Below are positions 8,749 through 16,243 of a stretch of DNA of 64,000 nucleotides, in pieces. The DNA comes from JAJXXT01 sp963764465 (GTDB lineage Bacteria; Pseudomonadota; Alphaproteobacteria; Acetobacterales; Acetobacteraceae). The translations under genes and the position numbers were made by a program. The stretch is taken from NCBI GenBank assembly GCA_963764465.1, contig CAVXSO010000003.1, positions 124,001 through 188,000 of the forward strand, given 5' to 3'. The first letter of the stretch is position 1. Every line of letters begins with the position of its first letter. The notes below the pieces were generated by a model. The model saw only the letters and a list, made by a program, of their open reading frames with translations. It was not told where the DNA came from and did no database searches.

Positions 8749-9708
8749 CTAAAGAATTTTCAGAAGATCCTCGATCTCGCCCGGGGTGCCGGCGGCCATC
8801 GCCCGCGCCTCCGGCAGCAGCCGCTTCATCAGCCCGGTGAGCACCTTGCCGCTGCCCAGTTCGATGAAGGAATCGACCCCCAGCGCGCCCATCGCCAGGA
8901 TGCTTTCCCGCCAGCGCACCGTCGCCGTCACCTGCTCCACGAGGAGCCGCGCGATTTCCGCCGGCGCCGTCGCCTTGGCCGCGGTGACGTTGGCGATCAC
9001 GGGGACGAGCGGGGCGCGTGGCGGCGTTGTCGCCAGCGCCTCGGCCATCACGTCCGCCGCTGGCGCCATCAGCGCGCAGTGGAAGGGGGCGGAGACCGGC
9101 AACTTCATCGCGCGCCTTATGCCCCTGGTCTTGGCGATCTCGATCGCGCGGTCCACCGCCCCGGCATGGCCGGAGACCACCACCTGCCCGCCGCCATTGT
9201 CGTTGGCGACGCTGATGACCTCGCGCCCGCCCTCCGGCGTCACGGCCGCCGCGGCGCAGACCTCGGCCGCCTGTTCCAGTTCCGCGCCGAGCAGGGCAGC
9301 CATCGCGCCCACGCCCGGTGGCACGGCGCGCTGCATCGCCTGGCCGCGCAGCTTCAGCAGCCGCGCCGCGTCCGCGAGCGCGAATCCGCCGGCCGCGGCG
9401 ATCGCCGCGTATTCGCCGAGCGAGTGGCCGGCGACCACCGCCGCCGTGCCCGCGACCTGCCGGCCGCCATCGCGCTCCAGCACCCGCAGCACCGCCATGG
9501 CATGGGCCAGCAGCGCCGGCTGCGCGTTCTCGGTCAGCGTCAGTTCCTCGGCCGGGCCCTCGGCCATCAGGCGCGAGAGGTGCTGGCCGAGCGCGTCGTC
9601 CACCTCCTGCAGCACCTCGCGGGCGGCGGGGAAGGCGGCGGCCAGGTCCTTGGCCATGCCAGGCGCCTGGCTGCCCTGGCCCGGAAACAGGAACGCGTGC
9701 ACCGCCAT
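8749..9708 (-). CDS. fabD: Malonyl-CoA:ACP transacylase
   Basis: A 319-residue enzyme transferring malonyl groups from CoA to ACP. The N-terminal FPGQGSQAPGM motif and the nucleophile elbow GHSLGEY (Ser96) are clear, and the C-terminal VDSFIELGSGKVLTGLMKR matches the family. It is the first gene of the minus-strand fabD-fabG-acpP-fabF-mltG block, so the promoter should lie in the 160-bp divergent gap above 9708. Confidence 0.96.
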   Translation of the reverse strand: MAVHAFLFPGQGSQAPGMAKDLAAAFPAAREVLQEVDDALGQHLSRLMAEGPAEELTLTENAQPALLAHAMAVLRVLERDGGRQVAGTAAVVAGHSLGEYAAIAAAGGFALADAARLLKLRGQAMQRAVPPGVGAMAALLGAELEQAAEVCAAAAVTPEGGREVISVANDNGGGQVVVSGHAGAVDRAIEIAKTRGIRRAMKLPVSAPFHCALMAPAADVMAEALATTPPRAPLVPVIANVTAAKATAPAEIARLLVEQVTATVRWRESILAMGALGVDSFIELGSGKVLTGLMKRLLPEARAMAAGTPGEIEDLLKIL

Positions 9709-9868
9709 GAACTCTCTCCCCCGGGCCGTTCGCCCTGATGTCCTGCTCGAATGACCAGCCCAAGAGGCTGGCCCAATTCGTTGGCGGCGCTTAGTTTCGC
9801 GTCAGGTTGGTGTCAAACGTGGGCGCAATTCAGCAGAATTTCGCCCCGCGTGCCCTGGAGTACGCCTC
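9709..9868. promoter_or_regulatory. Divergent intergenic region between fabD and the amidotransferase gene
   Basis: This 160-bp gap must drive both the minus-strand fatty-acid operon and the plus-strand amidotransferase gene. It contains an inverted repeat CCAGCC-CAAGA-GGCTGG at 9755-9771, which could be an operator or a transcript hairpin. The 100 bp next to the amidotransferase gene is less GC-rich than the surroundings. I cannot assign convincing -35/-10 pairs. Confidence 0.3.
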
Positions 9869-10657
9869 ATGTGCCGATTCCTTGCCTATCGCGGCAGCCC
9901 GATCCTGCTCGAGGAGCTGGTGGCCGCCCCCTCCCACTCCCTGATCGACCAGTCCCTGCATGCGCAGGAGGCCAAGACCGGCACCAACGGCGACGGTTTC
10001 GGCATCGGCTGGTACGGCGAGCGGCCGGAGCCGGGCCTGTACCGGGAGGTGCGCCCGGCCTGGTCGGACGAGAACCTGCGCTCCATCTGCGCGCAGGTCC
10101 GCTCCGGCCTGTTCTTCGCGCACGTGCGCGCCTCCACCGGCACCGCGACCTCGCGCTCCAACTGCCACCCGTTCACCGCCGGGCGCTTCATGTTCATGCA
10201 CAACGGGCAGATCGGCGGCTGGGCCCGGCTGCGCCGGCGCATCGAGGCGATGATTCCGGACGAGCTCTACGCCGCCCGCCAGGGTACCACGGACTCGGAG
10301 GCGATCCTGCTCGCCGCGATGGCCCGGGGCCTCGACGGCGACCCGCCCATCGCGCTGGCCGAAACACTGGCCGACATCCGCGCCATGATGCGGGCGGAGG
10401 GCATCCGCGAGGCGCTGCGCTTCACCGCGGCGCTGACGGATGGCGAGACGGTGTGGGCATTCCGCTGGGCCTCGGACGACAAGCCGGCGACGCTCTACTG
10501 GCGCGAGGACGAGGACGGGCTGACCATCGTCTCGGAACCGATCGACGACCACCGGGAGGACTGGCACGCGGTGCCGATCGGCGGGTTCATGGTGGCGCGG
10601 GAAGGGGAGCCGGCGGCGCTCGGCCCCTGGACCAGGCCGCTCGCCGACGCGGCCTGA
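9869..10657 (+). CDS. Class II glutamine amidotransferase (YafJ/EgtC-like)
   Basis: A 262-residue N-terminal-nucleophile amidohydrolase. After removal of Met1, Cys2 in MCRFLAYRG becomes the catalytic nucleophile. The glutamine-binding motifs RASTGTATSRSNCHPF and FMHNGQIGGW are present. There is no synthase domain, so it is a stand-alone glutaminase-type protein of the YafJ/EgtC group. EgtC cleaves gamma-glutamyl from an ergothioneine intermediate, but no other egt genes are nearby, so that function is not supported. Weak GGAG ribosome site upstream; divergent from fabD. Confidence 0.9.
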   Translation: MCRFLAYRGSPILLEELVAAPSHSLIDQSLHAQEAKTGTNGDGFGIGWYGERPEPGLYREVRPAWSDENLRSICAQVRSGLFFAHVRASTGTATSRSNCHPFTAGRFMFMHNGQIGGWARLRRRIEAMIPDELYAARQGTTDSEAILLAAMARGLDGDPPIALAETLADIRAMMRAEGIREALRFTAALTDGETVWAFRWASDDKPATLYWREDEDGLTIVSEPIDDHREDWHAVPIGGFMVAREGEPAALGPWTRPLADAA

Positions 10658-10664
10658 GGCGGCG

Positions 10665-10844
10665 GTGACGACGCCAGCGCCCGAGGCGAAGCCGTCGCCG
10701 GCTCCACCGCCGGGCCCGCCGCGCTACGCCAGCCCGCCGAGCCGGGGGGAACTGATGATGTTCCGCATCCTGTTCCTCGCCGGCGGCCTGTTCCTGATCG
10801 CCGCGATCCTGATCGGGGTGCTGGTCGCGTCCCGGCCCTCCTGA
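10665..10844 (+). CDS. Small single-pass membrane protein, unknown
   Basis: A possible 59-residue protein starting at GTG 10665, 7 bp after the amidotransferase stop. It has a proline-rich N-terminal half (residues 4-27) and one strongly hydrophobic segment, FRILFLAGGLFLIAAILIGV, before a short C-terminus. It ends 11 bp before queC, so it fills the gap between two co-oriented genes. The composition suits a small inner-membrane protein. No function can be proposed, and the shorter ATG start near residue 32 is an alternative. Confidence 0.5.
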   Translation: MTTPAPEAKPSPAPPPGPPRYASPPSRGELMMFRILFLAGGLFLIAAILIGVLVASRPS

Positions 10845-10855
10845 CGGGTGCAGGC

Positions 10856-11551
10856 ATGAGCGAAACGGCCCTGGTCCTGTTCAGCGGCGGGCAGGATTCC
10901 GCCACCTGCCTTGCCTGGGCGCTCGATCGTTTCGATCGCGTGGAGACGATCGGCTTCGAGTACGGGCAGCGGCATCGGGTGGAGCTCGATTGCCGCGAGG
11001 CATTCCGCGCCGGCCTCGCGCGCCTCGACGCCGCCTGGGCCGTGCGCCTGGGCGAGGATCACACGCTGGCGCTCGATGCGCTCGCGGCCGTTTCCGACAC
11101 GGCCCTCACGTCCGAGGCCGAGATCCGGATGCGCGACGACGGGCTGCCCAATACCTTCGTGCCTGGGCGCAACCTGCTCTTCCTCACCTTCGCTGCGACC
11201 GTCGCCTACCGCCGCGGGCTGCGCCACCTTATCGGCGGCATGTGCGAGACCGACTATTCCGGCTACCCGGACTGCCGGGACGACACGCTCAAGGCGCTGC
11301 AAGTGGCGCTCAACCTCGGCATGGAGCGCCGCTTCGTGCTGCACACGCCGCTGATGTGGCTGGACAAGGCGGCGACGTGGCGGCTCGCCCATGCGCTCGG
11401 CGGGGACGGGCTGGTGGACCTGGTGCGCGAGGAAACCCACACCTGCTACCTTGGCGACCGCGCGCATCGCCACGCCTGGGGCTATGGCTGCGGCAGCTGT
11501 CCCGCCTGCGAGCTGCGCCGCAAGGGCTGGGAAGCGTACACGCAAGGCTAG
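10856..11551 (+). CDS. queC: 7-cyano-7-deazaguanine synthase
   Basis: A 231-residue cytosolic enzyme converting 7-carboxy-7-deazaguanine to preQ0 with ATP and ammonia in queuosine biosynthesis. The PP-loop ATP-binding motif LFSGGQDSATCLAWAL is at residues 8-23, and the C-terminal zinc-binding cysteines are in YGCGSCPACELRRKGW. The length is normal. No other queuosine gene is in the window. An ATG start directly follows the small membrane ORF. Confidence 0.95.
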   Translation: MSETALVLFSGGQDSATCLAWALDRFDRVETIGFEYGQRHRVELDCREAFRAGLARLDAAWAVRLGEDHTLALDALAAVSDTALTSEAEIRMRDDGLPNTFVPGRNLLFLTFAATVAYRRGLRHLIGGMCETDYSGYPDCRDDTLKALQVALNLGMERRFVLHTPLMWLDKAATWRLAHALGGDGLVDLVREETHTCYLGDRAHRHAWGYGCGSCPACELRRKGWEAYTQG

Positions 11552-11661
11552 AGCCGGCGGGCTCGTCCCTATGGGATTCCTATGCCGCGCATGATATCCG
11601 TGCATCGCTTCCCTATGCGCTTCGCGACAATTCCACGTTCGCAACCATGCCGGGGATTCGC

Positions 11662-11745
11662 ATGATCGACGTCGCCTATGTGCTGCTCGGTTTCGCCGGC
11701 TTTGCCGCGTGCTGGGGCTTCGTCCTGCTGTGCGAGCGAATGTAG
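11662..11745 (+). CDS. Tiny membrane peptide upstream of kdpF
   Basis: A 27-codon frame, MIDVAYVLLGFAGFAACWGF followed by VLLCERM, stopping 2 bp before kdpF. It is one membrane helix ending in a short C-terminus with a Cys-Glu-Arg triplet. Similar unnamed peptides precede kdpF in other proteobacterial kdp operons as I recall them. A role as an accessory of the Kdp complex is inference from position. It is too short for routine gene finding. Confidence 0.5.
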   Translation: MIDVAYVLLGFAGFAACWGFVLLCERM

Positions 11746-11747
11746 CC

Positions 11748-11834
11748 ATGTTCGATCTTGTGCTCGGCGGCATGGTGACCGCCTTCCTTCTCGTCTATCT
11801 TGTCGCGGCGATGGTCCGCCCGGACAAGTTCTGA
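11748..11834 (+). CDS. kdpF: KdpF, small subunit of the potassium-transporting ATPase
   Basis: A 28-residue hydrophobic peptide, MFDLVLGGMVTAFLLVYLVA followed by AMVRPDKF. The C-terminal aliphatic-RPDKF ending is characteristic of KdpF, a single-helix peptide that stabilises the KdpABC complex in the membrane. It lies 2 bp after the tiny upstream peptide and 12 bp before kdpA. Confidence 0.88.
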   Translation: MFDLVLGGMVTAFLLVYLVAAMVRPDKF

Positions 11835-11846
11835 GGTGCCGTCAGC

Positions 11847-13555
11847 ATGACATTTCTCGGCTGGGTGGAAATCGCCCTCTTCTTCGCGCTCCTCATTCTT
11901 GTCACGCGTCCGGTTGGCGGCCTGCTCGCGCGCGTCGCCGACAACGCGCAGCCCATGCGCGTTCCCGTGCTCGGCGCGATCGAGCGCGGTCTCTATCGCG
12001 CGGCTGGCGTCGATCCGGCGGCGGAACAGGGATGGGTCACGTATGCCGTGGCGATGCTCGCCTTCAAGCTCGCCTGCTTTCTCGCGGTCTACGCCATCCT
12101 GCGCCTGCAGGCGCACCTGCCGCTGAACCCGGACGGGCAGTCCGCGGTGCCGCCGGCCCTCGCCTACAACACCGCCGACGAGCTTCCTCACCAACACCAA
12201 CTGGCAGTTCTACGGTGGCGAATCCACCCTATCCTATTTCAGCCAGATGGTGGCGCTCGCGGTGCAGAACTTCACCTCGGCGGCTGCCGGCATCGCGGTG
12301 GCGCTGGCGTTCATCCGCGGCTTCTCCCGCCGTTCCGCGTCCTCTATCGGCAATTTCTGGACCGACCTGGTGCGCGTCACCGTCTACGGGTTGTTGCCGA
12401 TCTGCATCGTCTATGCGCTGTTCCTGGTCTGGCAGGGCGTGCCGGAGACCTTCCATGGCGCGATCGGCGTCACCACGCTGGAAGGGGCGAAGCAGACCAT
12501 CGCGCTCGGCCCCGTCGCGACCGCAGGAGGCGATCAAGATGCTGGGGACCAACGGCGGCGGCTTCTTCAACGCGAATTCCGCGCATCCGTTCGAGAACCC
12601 CACGGCACTGTCGAACATGATCGAGGCATTCTCGATCTTCGTTTTCGGCGCGGGGCTCACCAACGCGTTCGGCCGCATGGTTGGCGACGAGCGCCAGGGC
12701 TGGGCCGTCTTCGCCGCCATGGGGCTGTTGTTCCTTGTCGGTGTCACCGCGGTCTACGCGATCGAGAGCGGCCCGAACCCGATCCTCACGGCGCTGCATG
12801 TCGCGCCGGGGATGGGGAACATGGAGGGGAAGGAAGTGCGCTTCGGCATGGCCGGCACCGCGCTGTTCTCGACCGCGACGACGGATGCCTCGTGCGGCGC
12901 CGTTGACGCGATGTTCGAGAGCTTCCTGCCGCTCGGCGGCATGGTGCCGATGCTCAACATCATGCTCGGCGAGATCATCTATGGCGGCGTGGGCTCCGGT
13001 CTCTACGGGTTCCTGATGTTTGCCATCGTCGCCGTGTTCGTCGCCGGGCTCATGGTCGGCCGCACGCCGGAATATCTCGGCAAGAAGATCGAGGCGAGGG
13101 AGGTGAAGATGACGATGCTCGCCATTCTCTGCCTGCCGTTGGCGATGCTCGGCTTCACCGCGCTTGCCGTCGTGCTGCCGGTCGCGACGGCCCAAATCTC
13201 GGCTTCGGGCCCGCACGGATTCTCGGAGGCGCTCTATGCCTATGTTTCCGGCGCCGGCAACAACGGCAGTGCCTTCGCTGGTCTTTCCGGCAACACCTTC
13301 TGGGATGTCACGATGGGCATCGACATGATGATCGGGCGATTCTTCGTGATGGTGCCAGCGCTCGCCATCGCGGGGTCGCTCGCCGGCAAGAAGATCGTTC
13401 CCGCTTCCGCCGGCACGTTCCCAACCACCGGCCCGCTCTTCGTCGGCCTCGTCGTCGGCGTGATCCTGATCATGGGCGGTCTCATCTTCTTCCCCGCACT
13501 TGCCCTCGGCCCCATCGTGGAACACTTCGCGATGCTGGCCGGCACGACGTACTGA
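11847..13555 (+). pseudogene. kdpA: KdpA potassium-binding subunit, two one-base frameshifts as sequenced
   Basis: KdpA is the polytopic potassium channel-like subunit of the KdpFABC pump. Family sequence reads from MTFLGWVEIALFFALLILVT at 11847 to about 12180. It continues one frame over (FLTNTNWQFYGGESTLSYFS) to about 12520, then shifts again to QEAIKMLGTNGGGFFNANSA and runs to the stop at 13555. Each junction has one extra base, near 12180 and near 12520-12523. Removing both gives about 568 residues, the normal length. Filter motifs such as GTNGGG and SCGAVDAM and the C-terminus are preserved. Either two read errors or a recent loss of function; kdpB, kdpC, kdpD and kdpE are intact. Confidence 0.88.
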
Positions 13556-13565
13556 GGTCGCAACG

Positions 13566-15626
13566 ATGAATCCCTCTCACGACAAGCACCATGCCGCCAC
13601 CAACCTTCTCGACGGCGCGATCCTGCGCGAAGCCGCCTGGCTGAGCGTCAAGAAACTCAACCCGCGCGTGCTGTGGCGCAACCCGGTGATGTTCACCGTG
13701 GAGGTGGTGGCGAGCCTGACCACCATCCTCCTCATCCGCGATGTTGCCATGGGCAATCCCGGCATCGGCTTCGGCATCCAGATCAATCTCTGGCTGTGGT
13801 TTACCGTGCTCTTCGCCAATTTCGCGGAAGCCGTGGCGGAGGGGCGTGGCCGGGCCCAGGCGGCCACGTTGCGGCGTGCCCGCACCGAAACCATGGCGCG
13901 CCGCGTGACGGCGGGCGGCAGCGAGGAGAGCATCCCCGCGACCGCGCTGCACGAGAACGACGTCGTCCGCGTCGACGCCGGCGAGATCATCCCCTCCGAT
14001 GGTGATGTCATCGAGGGTGTGGCCTCCGTCAACGAGGCCGCGATCACCGGAGAATCGGCGCCGGTCATCCGCGAGGCTGGCGGCGACCGTTCCGCCGTCA
14101 CCGGCGGCACGCAGGTGATGAGCGACAGCATCCTGGTGCGCATCACCGCCGCGCCGGGCCACACCTTCCTCGACCGCATGATTTCGCTGGTCGAGGGTGC
14201 CTCGCGGCAGAAGACGCCCAACGAGATCGCGCTCAACATCCTGCTCGCCGGCATGACGATCATCTTCGTCATCGCGGTCGCCACCATTCCGTCCTTCGCC
14301 ACCTATGCCGGCGGGCACGAATCCGTGCTCGTGCTGGTCGCCCTCTTCGTCTGCCTGATCCCGACCACGATCGGGGCGCTGCTCTCCGCCATCGGCATCG
14401 CGGGTATGGACCGGCTCGTGCGTTTCAACGTGCTCGCGATGTCCGGGCGCGCGGTGGAGGCGGCGGGCGACGTGGACACGCTGCTGCTCGACAAGACCGG
14501 CACGATCACGCTCGGCAACCGGCAGGCCGCGGCGTTCCATCCGGTGCCCGGTGTGCGGGCGCAGGCGCTGGCGGAGGCGGCGCTGCTCGCCTCGCTCGCC
14601 GACGAGACGCCGGAGGGCCGTTCGATCGTTCATCTCGCGGCGGAGCGCCTCGGTGGCGCCGGTGCCACTGTGGCGGGCACGATCTTCATTCCCTTCACCG
14701 CGCAGACCCGCATGAGCGGCGTCGATATCCCCTCGCCGGATGGCGCCATGCGGCAGATCCGCAAGGGTGCCGTCGACTCCGTGCTCGCGCATGTGCAGGC
14801 GGCGCCTCGCGACGCTGCCATCCTGCGCGAGACGACGGACCGCGTCGCACGCGAGGGCGCCACGCCCCTCGCGGTGGCCGATGGCGGACGCCTGCTCGGC
14901 ATCGTGGAACTGCGCGACATCGTGAAATCCGGCATCCGCGAGCGCTTCGGGGCACTTCGCCGCATGGGCATCCGCACCGTGATGATCACCGGTGACAACC
15001 CGCTGACGGCCGCCGCCATCGCGGCCGAGGCCGGCGTGGACGATTTCCTCGCCCAGGCCACGCCGGAGGACAAGCTCGCCCTCATCCGCCGCGAGCAGGC
15101 GGATGGCAAGCTCGTCGCCATGTGCGGCGACGGCACCAACGACGCACCGGCACTCGCCCAGGCCGATGTCGGGGTGGCCATGAACACCGGCACCATGGCC
15201 GCGCGCGAGGCCGGCAACATGGTCGATCTCGACAGCGATCCCACCAAGCTCATCGAGATCGTGGAGATCGGCAAGCAGCTGCTGATCACGCGCGGCGCGC
15301 TGACGACGTTTTCCATCGCCAACGATGTCGCGAAGTACTTCGCCATCATCCCGGCGATGTTCATCGCCATCTACCCGCAGCTGCAGGCGCTGAATGTCAT
15401 GCACCTGGCAACGCCGGACAGCGCCATCCTCTCGGCGATCATCTTCAACGCGCTGATCATCGTCGCCCTCATTCCGCTGTCGCTGAAGGGTGTGGCCTAC
15501 CGCGCCGTCGGCGCCGCGTCGCTGCTGCGCCGCAACCTCCTCGTCTACGGGGTGGGTGGGCTGGTGGCGCCGTTCATCGGCATCAAGCTGATCGACATGC
15601 TCGTCTCCGCGGTCGGTCTCGCGTAA
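13566..15626 (+). CDS. kdpB: Potassium-transporting P-type ATPase subunit B
   Basis: The catalytic subunit of KdpFABC, energising potassium uptake by ATP hydrolysis through a phospho-aspartate. The 686-residue protein has the P-type phosphorylation motif DKTGTITLGN with the aspartate at D309, the actuator motif ITGESAPV, the nucleotide-binding KGA, and the hinge MCGDGTNDAPALAQADVGVA. The chosen start MNPSHDKHHAATNLLDGAIL at 13566 is 10 bp after kdpA; an upstream in-frame extension lies in kdpA and is not family-like. Confidence 0.97.
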   Translation: MNPSHDKHHAATNLLDGAILREAAWLSVKKLNPRVLWRNPVMFTVEVVASLTTILLIRDVAMGNPGIGFGIQINLWLWFTVLFANFAEAVAEGRGRAQAATLRRARTETMARRVTAGGSEESIPATALHENDVVRVDAGEIIPSDGDVIEGVASVNEAAITGESAPVIREAGGDRSAVTGGTQVMSDSILVRITAAPGHTFLDRMISLVEGASRQKTPNEIALNILLAGMTIIFVIAVATIPSFATYAGGHESVLVLVALFVCLIPTTIGALLSAIGIAGMDRLVRFNVLAMSGRAVEAAGDVDTLLLDKTGTITLGNRQAAAFHPVPGVRAQALAEAALLASLADETPEGRSIVHLAAERLGGAGATVAGTIFIPFTAQTRMSGVDIPSPDGAMRQIRKGAVDSVLAHVQAAPRDAAILRETTDRVAREGATPLAVADGGRLLGIVELRDIVKSGIRERFGALRRMGIRTVMITGDNPLTAAAIAAEAGVDDFLAQATPEDKLALIRREQADGKLVAMCGDGTNDAPALAQADVGVAMNTGTMAAREAGNMVDLDSDPTKLIEIVEIGKQLLITRGALTTFSIANDVAKYFAIIPAMFIAIYPQLQALNVMHLATPDSAILSAIIFNALIIVALIPLSLKGVAYRAVGAASLLRRNLLVYGVGGLVAPFIGIKLIDMLVSAVGLA

Positions 15627-15640
15627 AAAGGCATCGTATC

Positions 15641-16243
15641 ATGAAGCATCTCCGCCCTGCCCTGGTCATGCTGCTGGGCCTCACGCTGCTCACCGGCGTG
15701 GCATATCCGCTGCTGGTCACCGGCATCGCGCAACTCGCGTTTCCCTCGCAGGCGAATGGCAGCCTGGTCGAGCGCGACAACAAGCTGGTCGGTTCAACGC
15801 TGATCGGGCAGGACTTCACGAAGCCGGGCTACTTCCATGGCCGCCCTTCGGCGACCACCGCGACGGACGCCAGCGGCAAGACGGTCGATTCCCCGTACAA
15901 TGCCGACAACTCGGCGGGCTCCAATCTCGGGCCGACCTCGAAGGCGCTGCATGATCGCGTGGCCGCGGACGTGAAAAAGCTCCAGGCCGAGAACCCCGGC
16001 CAACCCATTCCGGCCGACCTCGTCACCACCTCCAGCAGCGGGCTCGATCCCGATATCTCGCCGGCTGCAGCCTATTTCCAGGTCCCGCGCGTCGCCGCCG
16101 CCCGTCATCTCGATCCCGCAACGCTGCGTCGCCTGGTCAGCGAGCACGTTGTCGGCCGCACGCTTGGCCTGTTCGGCGCCGCGCATGTCAACGTGCTCGA
16201 GCTCAATCTCGCGCTCGACCAGCTCAAAGCCGGAGGCGCGTGA
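15641..16243 (+). CDS. kdpC: Potassium-transporting ATPase subunit C
   Basis: A 200-residue subunit with one N-terminal membrane helix (residues 5-30) and a periplasmic domain, thought to act as a catalytic chaperone for KdpB. Family signatures include LTGVAYPLLVTGIAQLAFP, GQDFTKPGYFHGRPSA and the C-terminal VNVLELNLALD. It starts 14 bp after kdpB and its stop overlaps the kdpD GTG, so translation of pump and sensor is likely coupled. Confidence 0.96.
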   Translation: MKHLRPALVMLLGLTLLTGVAYPLLVTGIAQLAFPSQANGSLVERDNKLVGSTLIGQDFTKPGYFHGRPSATTATDASGKTVDSPYNADNSAGSNLGPTSKALHDRVAADVKKLQAENPGQPIPADLVTTSSSGLDPDISPAAAYFQVPRVAAARHLDPATLRRLVSEHVVGRTLGLFGAAHVNVLELNLALDQLKAGGA

